DNA of 32,348 nucleotides from assembly GCA_902464115.1 (NCBI GenBank), contig CABQIF010000007.1, positions 1-32,348 of the forward strand, given 5' to 3'. The translations under genes and the position numbers were made by a program. Below are positions 22,212 through 30,547 of this stretch, piece by piece; the stretch's first letter is position 1; each line of letters starts with the position of its first letter. Below the pieces are notes generated by a model, which had not been told where the DNA came from, did no database searches, and was given only the letters and a program-made list of their open reading frames with translations. Source of the DNA: an uncultured Ruminococcus sp. GTDB taxonomy: Bacteria > Bacillota > Clostridia > Oscillospirales > Ruminococcaceae.

Positions 22212-22231
22212 GATAGAAAGGACGTTATTGT

Positions 22232-23611
22232 ATGGCTTTATGGGCAGGAAGATTTTCAAAGGAAATTGATGCAGGCGTAAACGCATTTAACTCATCCATT
22301 TCTTTTGATGCAAGAATGTACCGGCAGGATATTGAAGGCAGCATTGCACATGCAACCATGCTGGGCGACTGTGGCATTATCCCAAAGGAAGACAGTATCC
22401 AGATCATTCAGGGCTTGAAGGAAATTTTAGCTGATTTGGACAGCGGAAAGCTGGAATTTGACCCGAATGCAGAAGACATTCATATGTTTGTAGAAGCAGA
22501 ACTGACAAAGCGGTATGGCGATGTCGGAAAGCGGCTGCATACTTCTCGTTCGAGAAATGACCAAGTTGCATTGGACTTGCGGCTGTATCTGCGGACAGAG
22601 ATCGCAGAAATTCGGGCACTGGTGCGGAAACTCTGCAAAACACTGGTCAATGTTGCGGAACAGCATACCGAAACGGTCATGCCGGGTTATACCCACTTAC
22701 AGCGTGCACAACCGGTAACGTTTGCACATCATCTGCTGGCATATGTGCAGATGCTGCTGCGGGATCTGGGCAGACTGGATGACACCGAAAAGCGAATGAA
22801 TGTTTGTCCGCTGGGCAGTGGTGCTCTGGCAGGAACGACCTACCACATCAACCGGGAACAGACCGCAGAACTGCTGGGTTTTGATGCTCCGATGGCAAAC
22901 AGCCTGGACGGCGTTTCTGACCGGGATTATTGTATTGAACTGGCGAATGCCATTTCGCTGATTATGATGCACCTTTCCCGGTTCTCCGAAGAAGTCATTC
23001 TGTGGTGCTCTTGGGAATTTAAGTTCATTGAATTGGACGATGCCTTTGCAACTGGCTCTTCCATCATGCCGCAGAAGAAAAATCCGGATATCACCGAACT
23101 GATTCGGGGGAAGACTGCTCGGGTTTACGGCGATTTGCAGACGCTGTTAATCATGATGAAGGGTACACCGCTGGCATATAACAAGGATATGCAGGAAGAT
23201 AAAGAAGCCATTTTCGATGCAGTCGATACCGTGAAACTGTGTCTGGAAACCTTTATCCCGATGATTGCAACCATGACCGTTCGGAAAGATAATATGCGTG
23301 CAGCTGCTGCAAAGGGCTTTATCAATGCAACTGACTGTGCAGATTATCTGGTCAAGAAGGGCATGCCGTTCCGGGATGCCTATAAGATTTCAGGTACACT
23401 TGTTGCGAAGTGCATTCGGGAAAACCTGACCCTCGAAACCCTGCCGCTTGAAGCCTATCAGGAAATGACACCGCTGTTTACAGAGGATATTTATGATGCC
23501 ATTAGCTTGGAAACTTGTGTTAAGGGCAGAGTTTCTCAGGGTGGCCCTTCCCCAAAGGCAGTTGCTGTTCAGCTGGAACAGGTGAAGAAGATTCTGGAAA
23601 GCTGGGAATAA
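22232..23611 (+). CDS. argH: Argininosuccinate lyase
   Basis: 459 residues. Splits argininosuccinate into arginine and fumarate, the last step. The fumarase-superfamily signature GSSIMPQKKNPD is at 275-286, with HTSRSRNDQVALDLRLY at 103-119 and the catalytic His in MPGYTHLQ. AAAGGA precedes ATG 22232. Full length. Confidence 0.97.
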   Translation: MALWAGRFSKEIDAGVNAFNSSISFDARMYRQDIEGSIAHATMLGDCGIIPKEDSIQIIQGLKEILADLDSGKLEFDPNAEDIHMFVEAELTKRYGDVGKRLHTSRSRNDQVALDLRLYLRTEIAEIRALVRKLCKTLVNVAEQHTETVMPGYTHLQRAQPVTFAHHLLAYVQMLLRDLGRLDDTEKRMNVCPLGSGALAGTTYHINREQTAELLGFDAPMANSLDGVSDRDYCIELANAISLIMMHLSRFSEEVILWCSWEFKFIELDDAFATGSSIMPQKKNPDITELIRGKTARVYGDLQTLLIMMKGTPLAYNKDMQEDKEAIFDAVDTVKLCLETFIPMIATMTVRKDNMRAAAAKGFINATDCADYLVKKGMPFRDAYKISGTLVAKCIRENLTLETLPLEAYQEMTPLFTEDIYDAISLETCVKGRVSQGGPSPKAVAVQLEQVKKILESWE

Positions 23612-23623
23612 ATAAAAACTGCA

Positions 23624-23812
23624 ATGAAAAATCGATTAAAATGGATTGTTCCGCTCTGCCTGCTCGCCGTGCTGGTGTTGGTGCTGGGAGAATGCTTGAT
23701 TAGTCTGGTCTGGAATTTGGGCATGACAGCTTCTCGGGTCTGGCTGATTATTGTAATTTTAGCAACCTGTGCCGTGAGTGTTTGGCTGGGGCTGCGGAAC
23801 GAAAAGGAATGA
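23624..23812 (+). CDS. Small two-helix membrane protein
   Basis: 62 residues with two hydrophobic segments (about 8-31 and 39-56) joined by a short loop, and a charged C-terminus (RNEKE). There is no clear SD before ATG 23624, which stands 12 bases after argH; coupling to argH is possible. Unrecognised. A role in arginine metabolism is only suggested by position. Confidence 0.55.
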   Translation: MKNRLKWIVPLCLLAVLVLVLGECLISLVWNLGMTASRVWLIIVILATCAVSVWLGLRNEKE

Positions 23813-23819
23813 GAAAAGT

Positions 23820-24767
23820 ATGGGCGTAAATGTATTTATTGATGGACAGGCTGGAACAACTGGTCTGCGAATTTTAGACCGGTTTGCAAACCGGAAGGAT
23901 ATTACTTTGCTGCAAATTGACCCGGAAAAGCGGAAAGACGCTGCAGAACGGAAACGGTTGATCAACAGCAGTGACTACACATTTTTGTGCCTGCCGGATG
24001 CAGCAGCCAGAGAAGCGGTTTCTCTGATTGAAAATCCAGAGGTACGGGTAATCGATGCATCCACTGCACACCGCATCAATCCGGACTGGGCATATGGCTT
24101 TCCGGAATTGTCCGCTGCACATCGGGAGAAGATCCGGACATCAAAACGAGTTGCCGTTCCGGGCTGCTATGCAAGTGGATTTAATGCGTTGGTTTATCCG
24201 ATGGTGCAGCATGGCATCATTGGTGCAGATTATCCGGTACAGTGCTTCGCAGTTTCCGGATACAGCGGCGGCGGCAATAAGATGATTGCAGAAATTCAGT
24301 CGCCGGATTGTCCGGAAGAGTCAAAAAGCCCTCGGTTTTATGGGCTTGCAAACAATCATAAGCACCTGCCGGAAATGCAGAAGATTTCCGGACTGGCAAA
24401 CAAGCCGATGTTTACCCCGATTGTAGACGATTTCTTCAATGGCATGGTCGTTTGCGTTTCCGTACAATCTGCAATTGCCGGACATTCTGTTACACCGGAA
24501 GCCGTTCACGCAATGTATGCAGAACACTATCAGGGACAGAATTTTGTCAAGGTGATGCCGCTGCTCACCAGCGAAGAAATGACACCATTCAAGCTGTCCT
24601 CGAACGATTTACGGGACACAAACCTGATGCAGATTTTTGTATTTGGCAGTGCTGACCAGGTATTGTTGTGTGCACGTCTGGACAACCTCGGAAAGGGTGC
24701 ATCGGGTGCAGCGGTTCAGTGCCTGAATATTATGATGGGCATTGACGAAACCACTGGACTGCTCTGA
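23820..24767 (+). CDS. argC: N-acetyl-gamma-glutamyl-phosphate reductase (type 2)
   Basis: 315 residues. NADPH-dependent reduction of N-acetylglutamyl phosphate to the semialdehyde. VFIDGQAGTTGLRILDRF (5-22) is the nucleotide-binding start of the short type-2 form; catalytic Cys116 lies in VAVPGCYASGFNA. ATG 23820 lies 7 bases after the preceding stop, with GGAATGAG upstream. The stop overlaps the next start (TGATG). Confidence 0.95.
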   Translation: MGVNVFIDGQAGTTGLRILDRFANRKDITLLQIDPEKRKDAAERKRLINSSDYTFLCLPDAAAREAVSLIENPEVRVIDASTAHRINPDWAYGFPELSAAHREKIRTSKRVAVPGCYASGFNALVYPMVQHGIIGADYPVQCFAVSGYSGGGNKMIAEIQSPDCPEESKSPRFYGLANNHKHLPEMQKISGLANKPMFTPIVDDFFNGMVVCVSVQSAIAGHSVTPEAVHAMYAEHYQGQNFVKVMPLLTSEEMTPFKLSSNDLRDTNLMQIFVFGSADQVLLCARLDNLGKGASGAAVQCLNIMMGIDETTGLL

Positions 24768-25432
24768 TGGCAACATGGGTTATTCATCTGCGGGTAGCGG
24801 ATGCCCTGCGAAATCGTTGGCAGCCGCTGCAAACGCTGCCGGAACTGCCATTTGTCGTTGGAAATCTTGCACCAGATGGCGGCGTGGAGGTATCTCCGCA
24901 TGTTTATGTGCCGGATTCTGCAATGACCCACTGGACACCGACCGGAAAGAAACGGGATATTGACGCAGAGGCATTTTGTCGGGCATACCTGCAAAATCCA
25001 GCATTAACGCCGGAGAAAACAGCATTTTATCGGGGCTATGAAGCCCATCTCCGGACGGATGTGGAATGGATTCGGCAGATTCTGAAGCCGTTGAAGCAGA
25101 AGTTGGGCATTGCCCATTTTACCGGAACGCCCTATGATGGACGGTTGCGGCAGAATTTGACGTATTTGGAGCAGACATTTTGCCGACAGGCAAAATCGTT
25201 TCCAGCGTGGGAATTGGCACAGCAGACAAAAGCATTTCCAAATGATGTTTTGCCCTACTATGCGGAAGATACGCTAACGCTGAAGTTGCAGGAACTGCGG
25301 GAACGATATGCAAAACCCGTTGCACCGCCGGAACAATATTTGGTTACGGCGGAACAGCTGGATGCGTTTGTCCGGCAGACGGTGGAACAGATTGTCAGCG
25401 TGTGGCAGAAAAAGGAAAATCAATCCTCCTGA
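24767..25432 (+). CDS. Zinc-dependent phospholipase C-like hydrolase (tentative)
   Basis: 221 residues starting MATWVIHLRVADAL, with VVGNLAPDGG (31-39) and THW (54-56). The Trp/His near the N-terminus plus a later APD and His resemble the zinc-ligand order of the phospholipase C / S1-P1 nuclease fold; candidate ligands are His7, Asp37 and His55. There is no signal peptide, so it is a cytoplasmic variant. It overlaps the argC stop by one base, so it is translated with argC, and it lies 35 bases before argJ. It has no known place in arginine synthesis. Assignment by pattern memory only. Confidence 0.6.
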   Translation: MATWVIHLRVADALRNRWQPLQTLPELPFVVGNLAPDGGVEVSPHVYVPDSAMTHWTPTGKKRDIDAEAFCRAYLQNPALTPEKTAFYRGYEAHLRTDVEWIRQILKPLKQKLGIAHFTGTPYDGRLRQNLTYLEQTFCRQAKSFPAWELAQQTKAFPNDVLPYYAEDTLTLKLQELRERYAKPVAPPEQYLVTAEQLDAFVRQTVEQIVSVWQKKENQSS

Positions 25433-25467
25433 AACAGGAGCGATCCAACAAGGAAAGAGGAACAAGC

Positions 25468-26739
25468 ATGAAAGCATTTGAAGGCTATACCTATTTGGAT
25501 GGCGGAATCTGTGCTGCAAAGGGATTTCAGGCAAGCGGTACTTATTGCGGCATCAAAAAGGCGATGGCTCCAGACAGCAACGAAGGAGAAATCGGCAAGG
25601 AAAAAAATGATATTGCATTGGTGGTTGCAGATACCCTCTGTAACACCGCTGCGGTTTATACACAGAATAAAGTAAAAGGTGCACCAATTCTAGTGATGAA
25701 GAAGCATCTGGCTGCAACGGGCGGAAAAGCACGGGCTTTGATTGCCAATTCCAAGAATGCCAACACCTGCAATGCAGACGGCGAGGAAAAGGCAGAGGCA
25801 ATGTGCAAGCTGACCGCAGATGCACTGGGCATTGCACCGGAAGAAGTGATGGTGATGTCCACCGGTGTTATCGGGCAGATTTTGCCGTTAGAGCCGATTG
25901 AACAGGCAATTCCGGTATTGTGTGAAAAGCTCTCTCCGAATGGGAATCTGGAAGCAGCCACTGCAATTATGACCACGGATACTGTTTCTAAGGAAGTGGC
26001 AGTTTCCTTTACACTGGGCGGAAAAACTTGTCACCTCGGCGGTATGGCAAAGGGCAGCGGAATGATTCACCCGAATATGGCAACGACTTTGAATTGCATC
26101 ACCACAGACGCTGCAATTTCTGCGGAACTGCTGCAAACGGCTCTGTCTGATGTGGTAAAAGTAACTTATAACTGTTTGTCTGTCGATGGCGACCAGTCCA
26201 CCAATGATACTTGTATGGTGATGGCATCCGGTCTGGCTGGCAATGCAGAGATTACCGAACAGAATGCAGATTATGCCGTTTTCCGGCAGGCATTGTATAT
26301 TGTCATGATGAACCTGACTCGAAAGCTTGCAAAGGATGGCGAAGGGGCTTCCAAGCTGTTGGAATGCACGGTATCCGGTGCAAAGGATTTGGATACGGCA
26401 ATCATCATTGCAAAGAGCGTTATTTGTTCGCCACTGTTTAAGTGTGCGATGTTCGGAGCAGATGCCAACTGGGGCAGAGTGCTGTGTGCCGTTGGATATG
26501 CACCGGCAGAATTCGACATTCACGCTGTTTCTGTAACACTCGCATCTCGTGCCGGTTCGGTACTGGTCTGTGAACATGGAGCAGGCGTTGCATTCTCCGA
26601 AGAAGAAGCAAAGAAAATTTTGCTGGAGGATGAAATTCAGATTCTGGTTTCTGTCGGCGATGGTGCAGGCACTGCAACCGCATGGGGCTGCGACCTGACC
26701 TATGATTATGTAAAAATCAATGGGGACTATCGTTCATAA
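25468..26739 (+). CDS. argJ: Bifunctional ornithine acetyltransferase / N-acetylglutamate synthase
   Basis: 423 residues. Recycles the acetyl group from N-acetylornithine to glutamate and may also use acetyl-CoA. KGSGMIHPNMATTLNCITTDA (195-215) holds the self-cleavage site; Thr206 would become the N-terminal nucleophile of the beta chain. ANSKNANTCNADG (93-105) and the oxyanion-hole segment STGVIG (131-136) are present. AAAGAGG precedes ATG 25468. Its presence explains why no argA or argE is in the cluster. Confidence 0.96.
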   Translation: MKAFEGYTYLDGGICAAKGFQASGTYCGIKKAMAPDSNEGEIGKEKNDIALVVADTLCNTAAVYTQNKVKGAPILVMKKHLAATGGKARALIANSKNANTCNADGEEKAEAMCKLTADALGIAPEEVMVMSTGVIGQILPLEPIEQAIPVLCEKLSPNGNLEAATAIMTTDTVSKEVAVSFTLGGKTCHLGGMAKGSGMIHPNMATTLNCITTDAAISAELLQTALSDVVKVTYNCLSVDGDQSTNDTCMVMASGLAGNAEITEQNADYAVFRQALYIVMMNLTRKLAKDGEGASKLLECTVSGAKDLDTAIIIAKSVICSPLFKCAMFGADANWGRVLCAVGYAPAEFDIHAVSVTLASRAGSVLVCEHGAGVAFSEEEAKKILLEDEIQILVSVGDGAGTATAWGCDLTYDYVKINGDYRS

Positions 26740-26765
26740 GCGAAAAGAGAAAGGGGACTTCCCAA

Positions 26766-27632
26766 ATGGAGGAAAATTATAATAAGTTGCGTGCACAGGT
26801 ACTGGTAGATGCTCTGCCGTATATTCAGAAGTACAACGATAAAATTGTAGTTGTCAAGTATGGCGGAAATGCAATGACCAACGAAAAACTGAAGCAGGCA
26901 GTCATGAGTGACATTGTTTTGCTGTCCCTCGTGGGGGTAAAAGTGGTGTTGGTACATGGCGGCGGCCCTGAAATTTCGGATATGCTGAACCGTCTGCACA
27001 TTGAAAATAAGTTTATCGGCGGGCTGCGGTATACAGACAAAGATACTGTCGATGTGGTAAAGATGGTACTGGCTGGCAAGGTCAACAAGGAATTGGTGAC
27101 TTTGCTGAGCCGGAATCATGGCAAGGCACTGGGGCTTTGTGGCATTGACGGCGATATGTTGCGTGCAGAACGCAAGTTCGGTGCAAATGGCGAAGATTTG
27201 GGTTATGTTGGCGATATTACCAGTGTCAATGAACAGCCGATTCTGGATGCACTTTCTAACGGCTACATTCCGGTTATTGCAACCGTTGCATCTGATGAGC
27301 TGGGACAGACTTATAACGTCAATGCAGATACCGCAGCTGCTCGGATTGCAGCACAGCTGCGTGCAGAAAACCTGATTCTGATGACAGATATTGCTGGATT
27401 GCTGCGGAATAAGGATGACCCGTCTACCTTGATTCCGAACGTGAATGTCAGTGAAGTACCGTTTTTGAAGCGGAAGGGCATTATCTCCGGCGGTATGATT
27501 CCGAAGATTGATTGCTGCGTAGAAGCCGTTCGAAGAGGGGTTAAGAAAACTGCCATCATTGACGGTAGAGTTCCGCATTCCATCTTGATTGAAACGCTTT
27601 CCAGCGAAGGCATCGGTACACAGTTCCGTTAA
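26766..27632 (+). CDS. argB: N-acetylglutamate kinase
   Basis: 288 residues. Phosphorylates N-acetylglutamate. VVKYGGNAM (about 29-37) and LVHGGGPEISDML are the ATP and substrate loops; GGMIPKIDCCVEAVRRGVKKTAIIDGRVPHSILIE is the C-terminal signature. An N-terminal helix (MEENYNKLRAQVLVDALPYIQKYNDK) of the kind found in arginine-inhibited hexameric enzymes is present, so feedback inhibition is likely. AAAGGGG precedes ATG 26766. Its stop is followed directly by repeat copy B. Confidence 0.97.
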   Translation: MEENYNKLRAQVLVDALPYIQKYNDKIVVVKYGGNAMTNEKLKQAVMSDIVLLSLVGVKVVLVHGGGPEISDMLNRLHIENKFIGGLRYTDKDTVDVVKMVLAGKVNKELVTLLSRNHGKALGLCGIDGDMLRAERKFGANGEDLGYVGDITSVNEQPILDALSNGYIPVIATVASDELGQTYNVNADTAAARIAAQLRAENLILMTDIAGLLRNKDDPSTLIPNVNVSEVPFLKRKGIISGGMIPKIDCCVEAVRRGVKKTAIIDGRVPHSILIETLSSEGIGTQFR

Positions 27633-27917
27633 AAACGCCGCAGGCGAATTGCGGTCGAGCTGGCTCAGCTCGGCGAGGTGGATTGTTAAGGAGGGCAAGC
27701 TGCCCTCCTTAACGAAGGTTGCAAAAAGCAATATTGAAATCTAAGAGAAACAAGTAAATCGCAGTTCGCCATTCTAAAAACAAAAAACTTCCAGTAAGCT
27801 GTAATCTAAGAAAGACTGATAACTCAGTTGGAAGACGTAACCACTGGCGAACTGCGACAAAGGCAAACAGCGAAGCGTATTTGCCGAACCTGATTCAATC
27901 GGTTTTTCTAAGAGCAT
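27633..27917 (+). repeat. Structured extragenic repeat, copy B (multi-hairpin element)
   Basis: A 285-base non-coding stretch made almost wholly of complementary pairs. In order: CCGCAG/TTGCGG (27638-27643 with 27649-27654); CGAGCT/AGCTCG (27656-27661 with 27667-27672); a perfect 13-bp stem with 3-base loop (27685-27697 with 27701-27713); a 13-bp closing stem TCGCAGTTCGCCA (27759-27771 with 27845-27857) enclosing CTTCCA/TGGAAG (27788-27793 with 27829-27834) and ACTGA/TCAGT (27815-27819 with 27824-27828); GGCAAA/TTTGCC (27862-27867 with 27880-27885); and AACC..GAT/ATCGGTT (27887-27904) followed by TTTCTAAGAGCA. It shares both ends with copy A. Confidence 0.7.
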
Positions 27918-27961
27918 CCAACCTCAACATTTACACCCAGCAACAAAGAAACGAGGACACC

Positions 27962-28747
27962 ATGAAACAACACTGCCCTTCTTGTGGAAAGAAATTTGAT
28001 TATGAACAGCACGGTTGGATTTGTCCATTTTGCGGACAAGTCATTCTGGATAGTACAGAGCAGGCGGTTCACCAGCAGGAAACGGCATCACCGCCGCCCT
28101 TTGCCAAGAAACCATCATGCAAGCTGAAAAAATTGCCGGTGCTTTTCACCGTTGGATTGCTGCTGACGGTAAGCAGTTTCGGGTATCGGATTGGAAAGAA
28201 TCTGATTGACCTGCGGCAAAAGCAGACTTCTGAACCGGTTTCCTATCCAGTGGAAACGATAGAAATGCAGCAGACCATTTCCATTGAATCCTATCAGCTT
28301 ACCATTCAGCAGGCATATTTGTTTCCGCAAACGCTGATTACTGCACCAAGATCCGGTGAATATCTGGCAGTTTCCTATACGAGCAGCGGAAAAAATCCGG
28401 ACAGCAGCATTCAGCGAATCGATGACGTTGCATGGGCAGCGTTAAAATTCGAACAGACAAACCAGTATATTACGCCGTTGTCGTTGAGCGATGTTACAGG
28501 CAGTGATGCAATCTGGAACGAATTGTCGGATATGGGTGTGGATTGGGAACTACATAACGGAACGGGAATTTTGTTGTTCCTGTTGCCGGAAGAAATGGAT
28601 TTGGAACAGCTGAACCTTTGTATTTTCGCCGGAACAGAGAGCGAAGATTCCCATCGGTATGCACAGAACGCTGTAGCAGTACAGAAGGTTTATGAAATAC
28701 CGCTGACGGTGACCCATACAGCAGATGCGGAAGGGATGGGTGTATGA
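27962..28747 (+). CDS. Zinc-ribbon single-pass membrane protein
   Basis: 261 residues. An N-terminal zinc ribbon (CPSC at 5-8, CPFC at 21-24), a transmembrane helix (about 60-78, LPVLFTVGLLLTVSSFGYR), then a ~180-residue extracytoplasmic region with no motif I know. ATG 27962 has CGAGG 5 bases upstream; the frame opens at 27881 inside the repeat, but those residues are repeat-derived. The stop overlaps the next start (ATGA). Topology is ribbon inside, domain outside. It sits between argB and argD for no obvious metabolic reason. Confidence 0.72.
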   Translation: MKQHCPSCGKKFDYEQHGWICPFCGQVILDSTEQAVHQQETASPPPFAKKPSCKLKKLPVLFTVGLLLTVSSFGYRIGKNLIDLRQKQTSEPVSYPVETIEMQQTISIESYQLTIQQAYLFPQTLITAPRSGEYLAVSYTSSGKNPDSSIQRIDDVAWAALKFEQTNQYITPLSLSDVTGSDAIWNELSDMGVDWELHNGTGILLFLLPEEMDLEQLNLCIFAGTESEDSHRYAQNAVAVQKVYEIPLTVTHTADAEGMGV

Positions 28748-29343
28748 GCATGCGAGTGAAAAAACATGTGTGTGTGCAGAAACACATCCCAAGTATCAAA
28801 AAACATCCGCTTGTGTGGCTGTGGGTGGTTCTATGCGGGTTGATTCTGTTGGAATCTCGGGTCTGTGATTGGACAGAACGACTGGCAGCAGAAAAATCAT
28901 CGTTCGAGGGCAGCGGTTCTCTTCAGATCGAACAGGCAACGTTCGTTGCTGGGAATGCCGGAGAATCAGATTCTTTGTATGATTTGACGGTGACGCTGCA
29001 TAACATCGGCGATACACTGGAAAAATACCTGCCGCAGATTTATGTGATGGAGAGCGAGCAGCCGGATAACAGCAAGATGCATTTTTCTTTGCAGCCGATT
29101 TCACTCTATGAGGAAATCAATGCTGCTGGCGTGAATAATTATGATATTGATCTTTGTATTCCGCCAGGGCAGACGGTAACGGTGTCCTATTTGGTGACAG
29201 CGTCGGATTATCAGGAAATACAAGCACTGCGAGATGACGGAAAAACAGTATTTGTTTCTCTTTCAAATCGGAAAGCAAAACAAAATATCTGTGTGCCGTT
29301 GCAGTGGATGGAAATAGAAACAGGAGAAAAAGGAGGAATTTGA
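28744..29343 (+). CDS. Membrane-anchored hypothetical protein, partner of the zinc-ribbon protein
   Basis: 199 residues. A basic N-terminus, one membrane helix (about 23-38, PLVWLWVVLCGLILLE), and an exported domain with alternating beta pattern (SLYDLTVTLHNIGDTLEKYLPQIYVMES … PPGQTVTVSYLVTASDYQEI), reminiscent of DUF4352-like immunoglobulin-type folds. It overlaps the upstream gene by ATGA, so the pair is made together. The upstream partner's outer region is of similar size and may be a relative. Unknown function; argD follows after one base. Confidence 0.68.
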   Translation: MSMRVKKHVCVQKHIPSIKKHPLVWLWVVLCGLILLESRVCDWTERLAAEKSSFEGSGSLQIEQATFVAGNAGESDSLYDLTVTLHNIGDTLEKYLPQIYVMESEQPDNSKMHFSLQPISLYEEINAAGVNNYDIDLCIPPGQTVTVSYLVTASDYQEIQALRDDGKTVFVSLSNRKAKQNICVPLQWMEIETGEKGGI

Positions 29344-29344
29344 C

Positions 29345-30514
29345 ATGACAACACAGGAAAAGCAAAATCAATATATCATGGGAACGTATGGACGGTTTCC
29401 AGTTGTATTGGAACAGGGCAAGCAGGAATCCTGTCAGGATGAAACCGGAAAGCAGTATATCGACTTCGGCAGCGGTATCGGAACGAATTCTTTAGGCTAC
29501 TGCAACGAAGCATGGGTCAATGCTGTTTGCAAGCAGGCACAGACCTTGCAGCATACTTCCAACCTGTATTATACAAAAGCACAGGCAGATTTTGCAGAGG
29601 CACTCTGTAAGGCAACTGGATATCAGGACTTGTTTTTCTGCAACAGCGGTGCAGAAGCGAATGAATGTGCCATCAAGCTGGCAAGAAAATACAGCTTTGA
29701 TAAATACGGAAAGGGTCGGCATAAGATTCTGACACTGGTCAATTCATTCCATGGCAGAACAATGGCAACGCTCTCCGCAACCGGACAGGACGTGTTCCAC
29801 AACTATTTCTTCCCGTTCCTGGAAGGCTTTGATTATGTCGTTGCAAATGATATTGCCGATTTGGATGCAAAGATAGATGATACTGTTTGTGCAATTCTGA
29901 TTGAATATGTACAGGGTGAAGGCGGTGTCATGGCACTGGAACAGGATTTTGTCGATGCCATTTATGACCGTTGTGCAAAGCGGGATATTCTGGTGATGAC
30001 CGATGAAGTACAGACAGGCATGGGCAGAACCGGCACACTGCTGGCTGGCGAACAGTTCGGACATCATGCCGATGTCGTGACGCTGGCAAAGGGCATTGCT
30101 GGCGGTTTGCCGATGGGGGCTTGTCTGGCAAATGAAAAGTGTTCTGGTGTTCTGGATAAGTCTTCTCACGGTTCTACATTCGGCGGAAATCCGGTTTGCT
30201 GTGCAGGTGGACTGGCTGTTTTGCAGACACTGACCGCAGATGGTTTCCTTGCAAGCGTACAGGAAAAGGCTGTTTATCTGCGGGAAAAGCTGGCGAAGCT
30301 GCCACATGTACAGGCAATTACCGGTCTGGGATTGATGGTTGGTATTCAGCTGGATGCAGATAAAAAGGCGATTGATGTCGTAAATGCTGCATTGGAACAG
30401 GGTCTTTTGCTGCTGACAGCAAAAGACCGGGTACGGTTGCTGCCGCCACTGACGATTTCCAAGGATGAATTGGATCGTGGTGTTGCCATCTTAGCAGACG
30501 TATTGAGCAAGTAA
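29345..30514 (+). CDS. argD: Acetylornithine aminotransferase
   Basis: 389 residues. PLP-dependent class-III aminotransferase converting N-acetylglutamate semialdehyde to N-acetylornithine. FFCNSGAEANECAIKLAR (97-114), LIEYVQGEGGV (185-195), TDEVQTGMGRTG (219-230) and the PLP lysine Lys249 in TLAKGIAGGLPMGA are visible. SD AAAGGAGG lies in the end of the preceding gene. Full length. Confidence 0.96.
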   Translation: MTTQEKQNQYIMGTYGRFPVVLEQGKQESCQDETGKQYIDFGSGIGTNSLGYCNEAWVNAVCKQAQTLQHTSNLYYTKAQADFAEALCKATGYQDLFFCNSGAEANECAIKLARKYSFDKYGKGRHKILTLVNSFHGRTMATLSATGQDVFHNYFFPFLEGFDYVVANDIADLDAKIDDTVCAILIEYVQGEGGVMALEQDFVDAIYDRCAKRDILVMTDEVQTGMGRTGTLLAGEQFGHHADVVTLAKGIAGGLPMGACLANEKCSGVLDKSSHGSTFGGNPVCCAGGLAVLQTLTADGFLASVQEKAVYLREKLAKLPHVQAITGLGLMVGIQLDADKKAIDVVNAALEQGLLLLTAKDRVRLLPPLTISKDELDRGVAILADVLSK

Positions 30515-30547
30515 GTTTTTAAAAGCAAAGAAGGAGCGTATGAAGTT

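Noticed and set aside
20517..22286. 589-codon open frame on the minus strand across argG
   Set aside because: Antisense shadow of argG and its leader; Cys- and Phe-rich product with no family pattern.
27881..27961. N-terminal extension of the zinc-ribbon protein beginning MPNLIQSVFLRA
   Set aside because: It is translated repeat sequence (the same peptide-like string arises in copy A); a proper SD and ATG occur at 27962.
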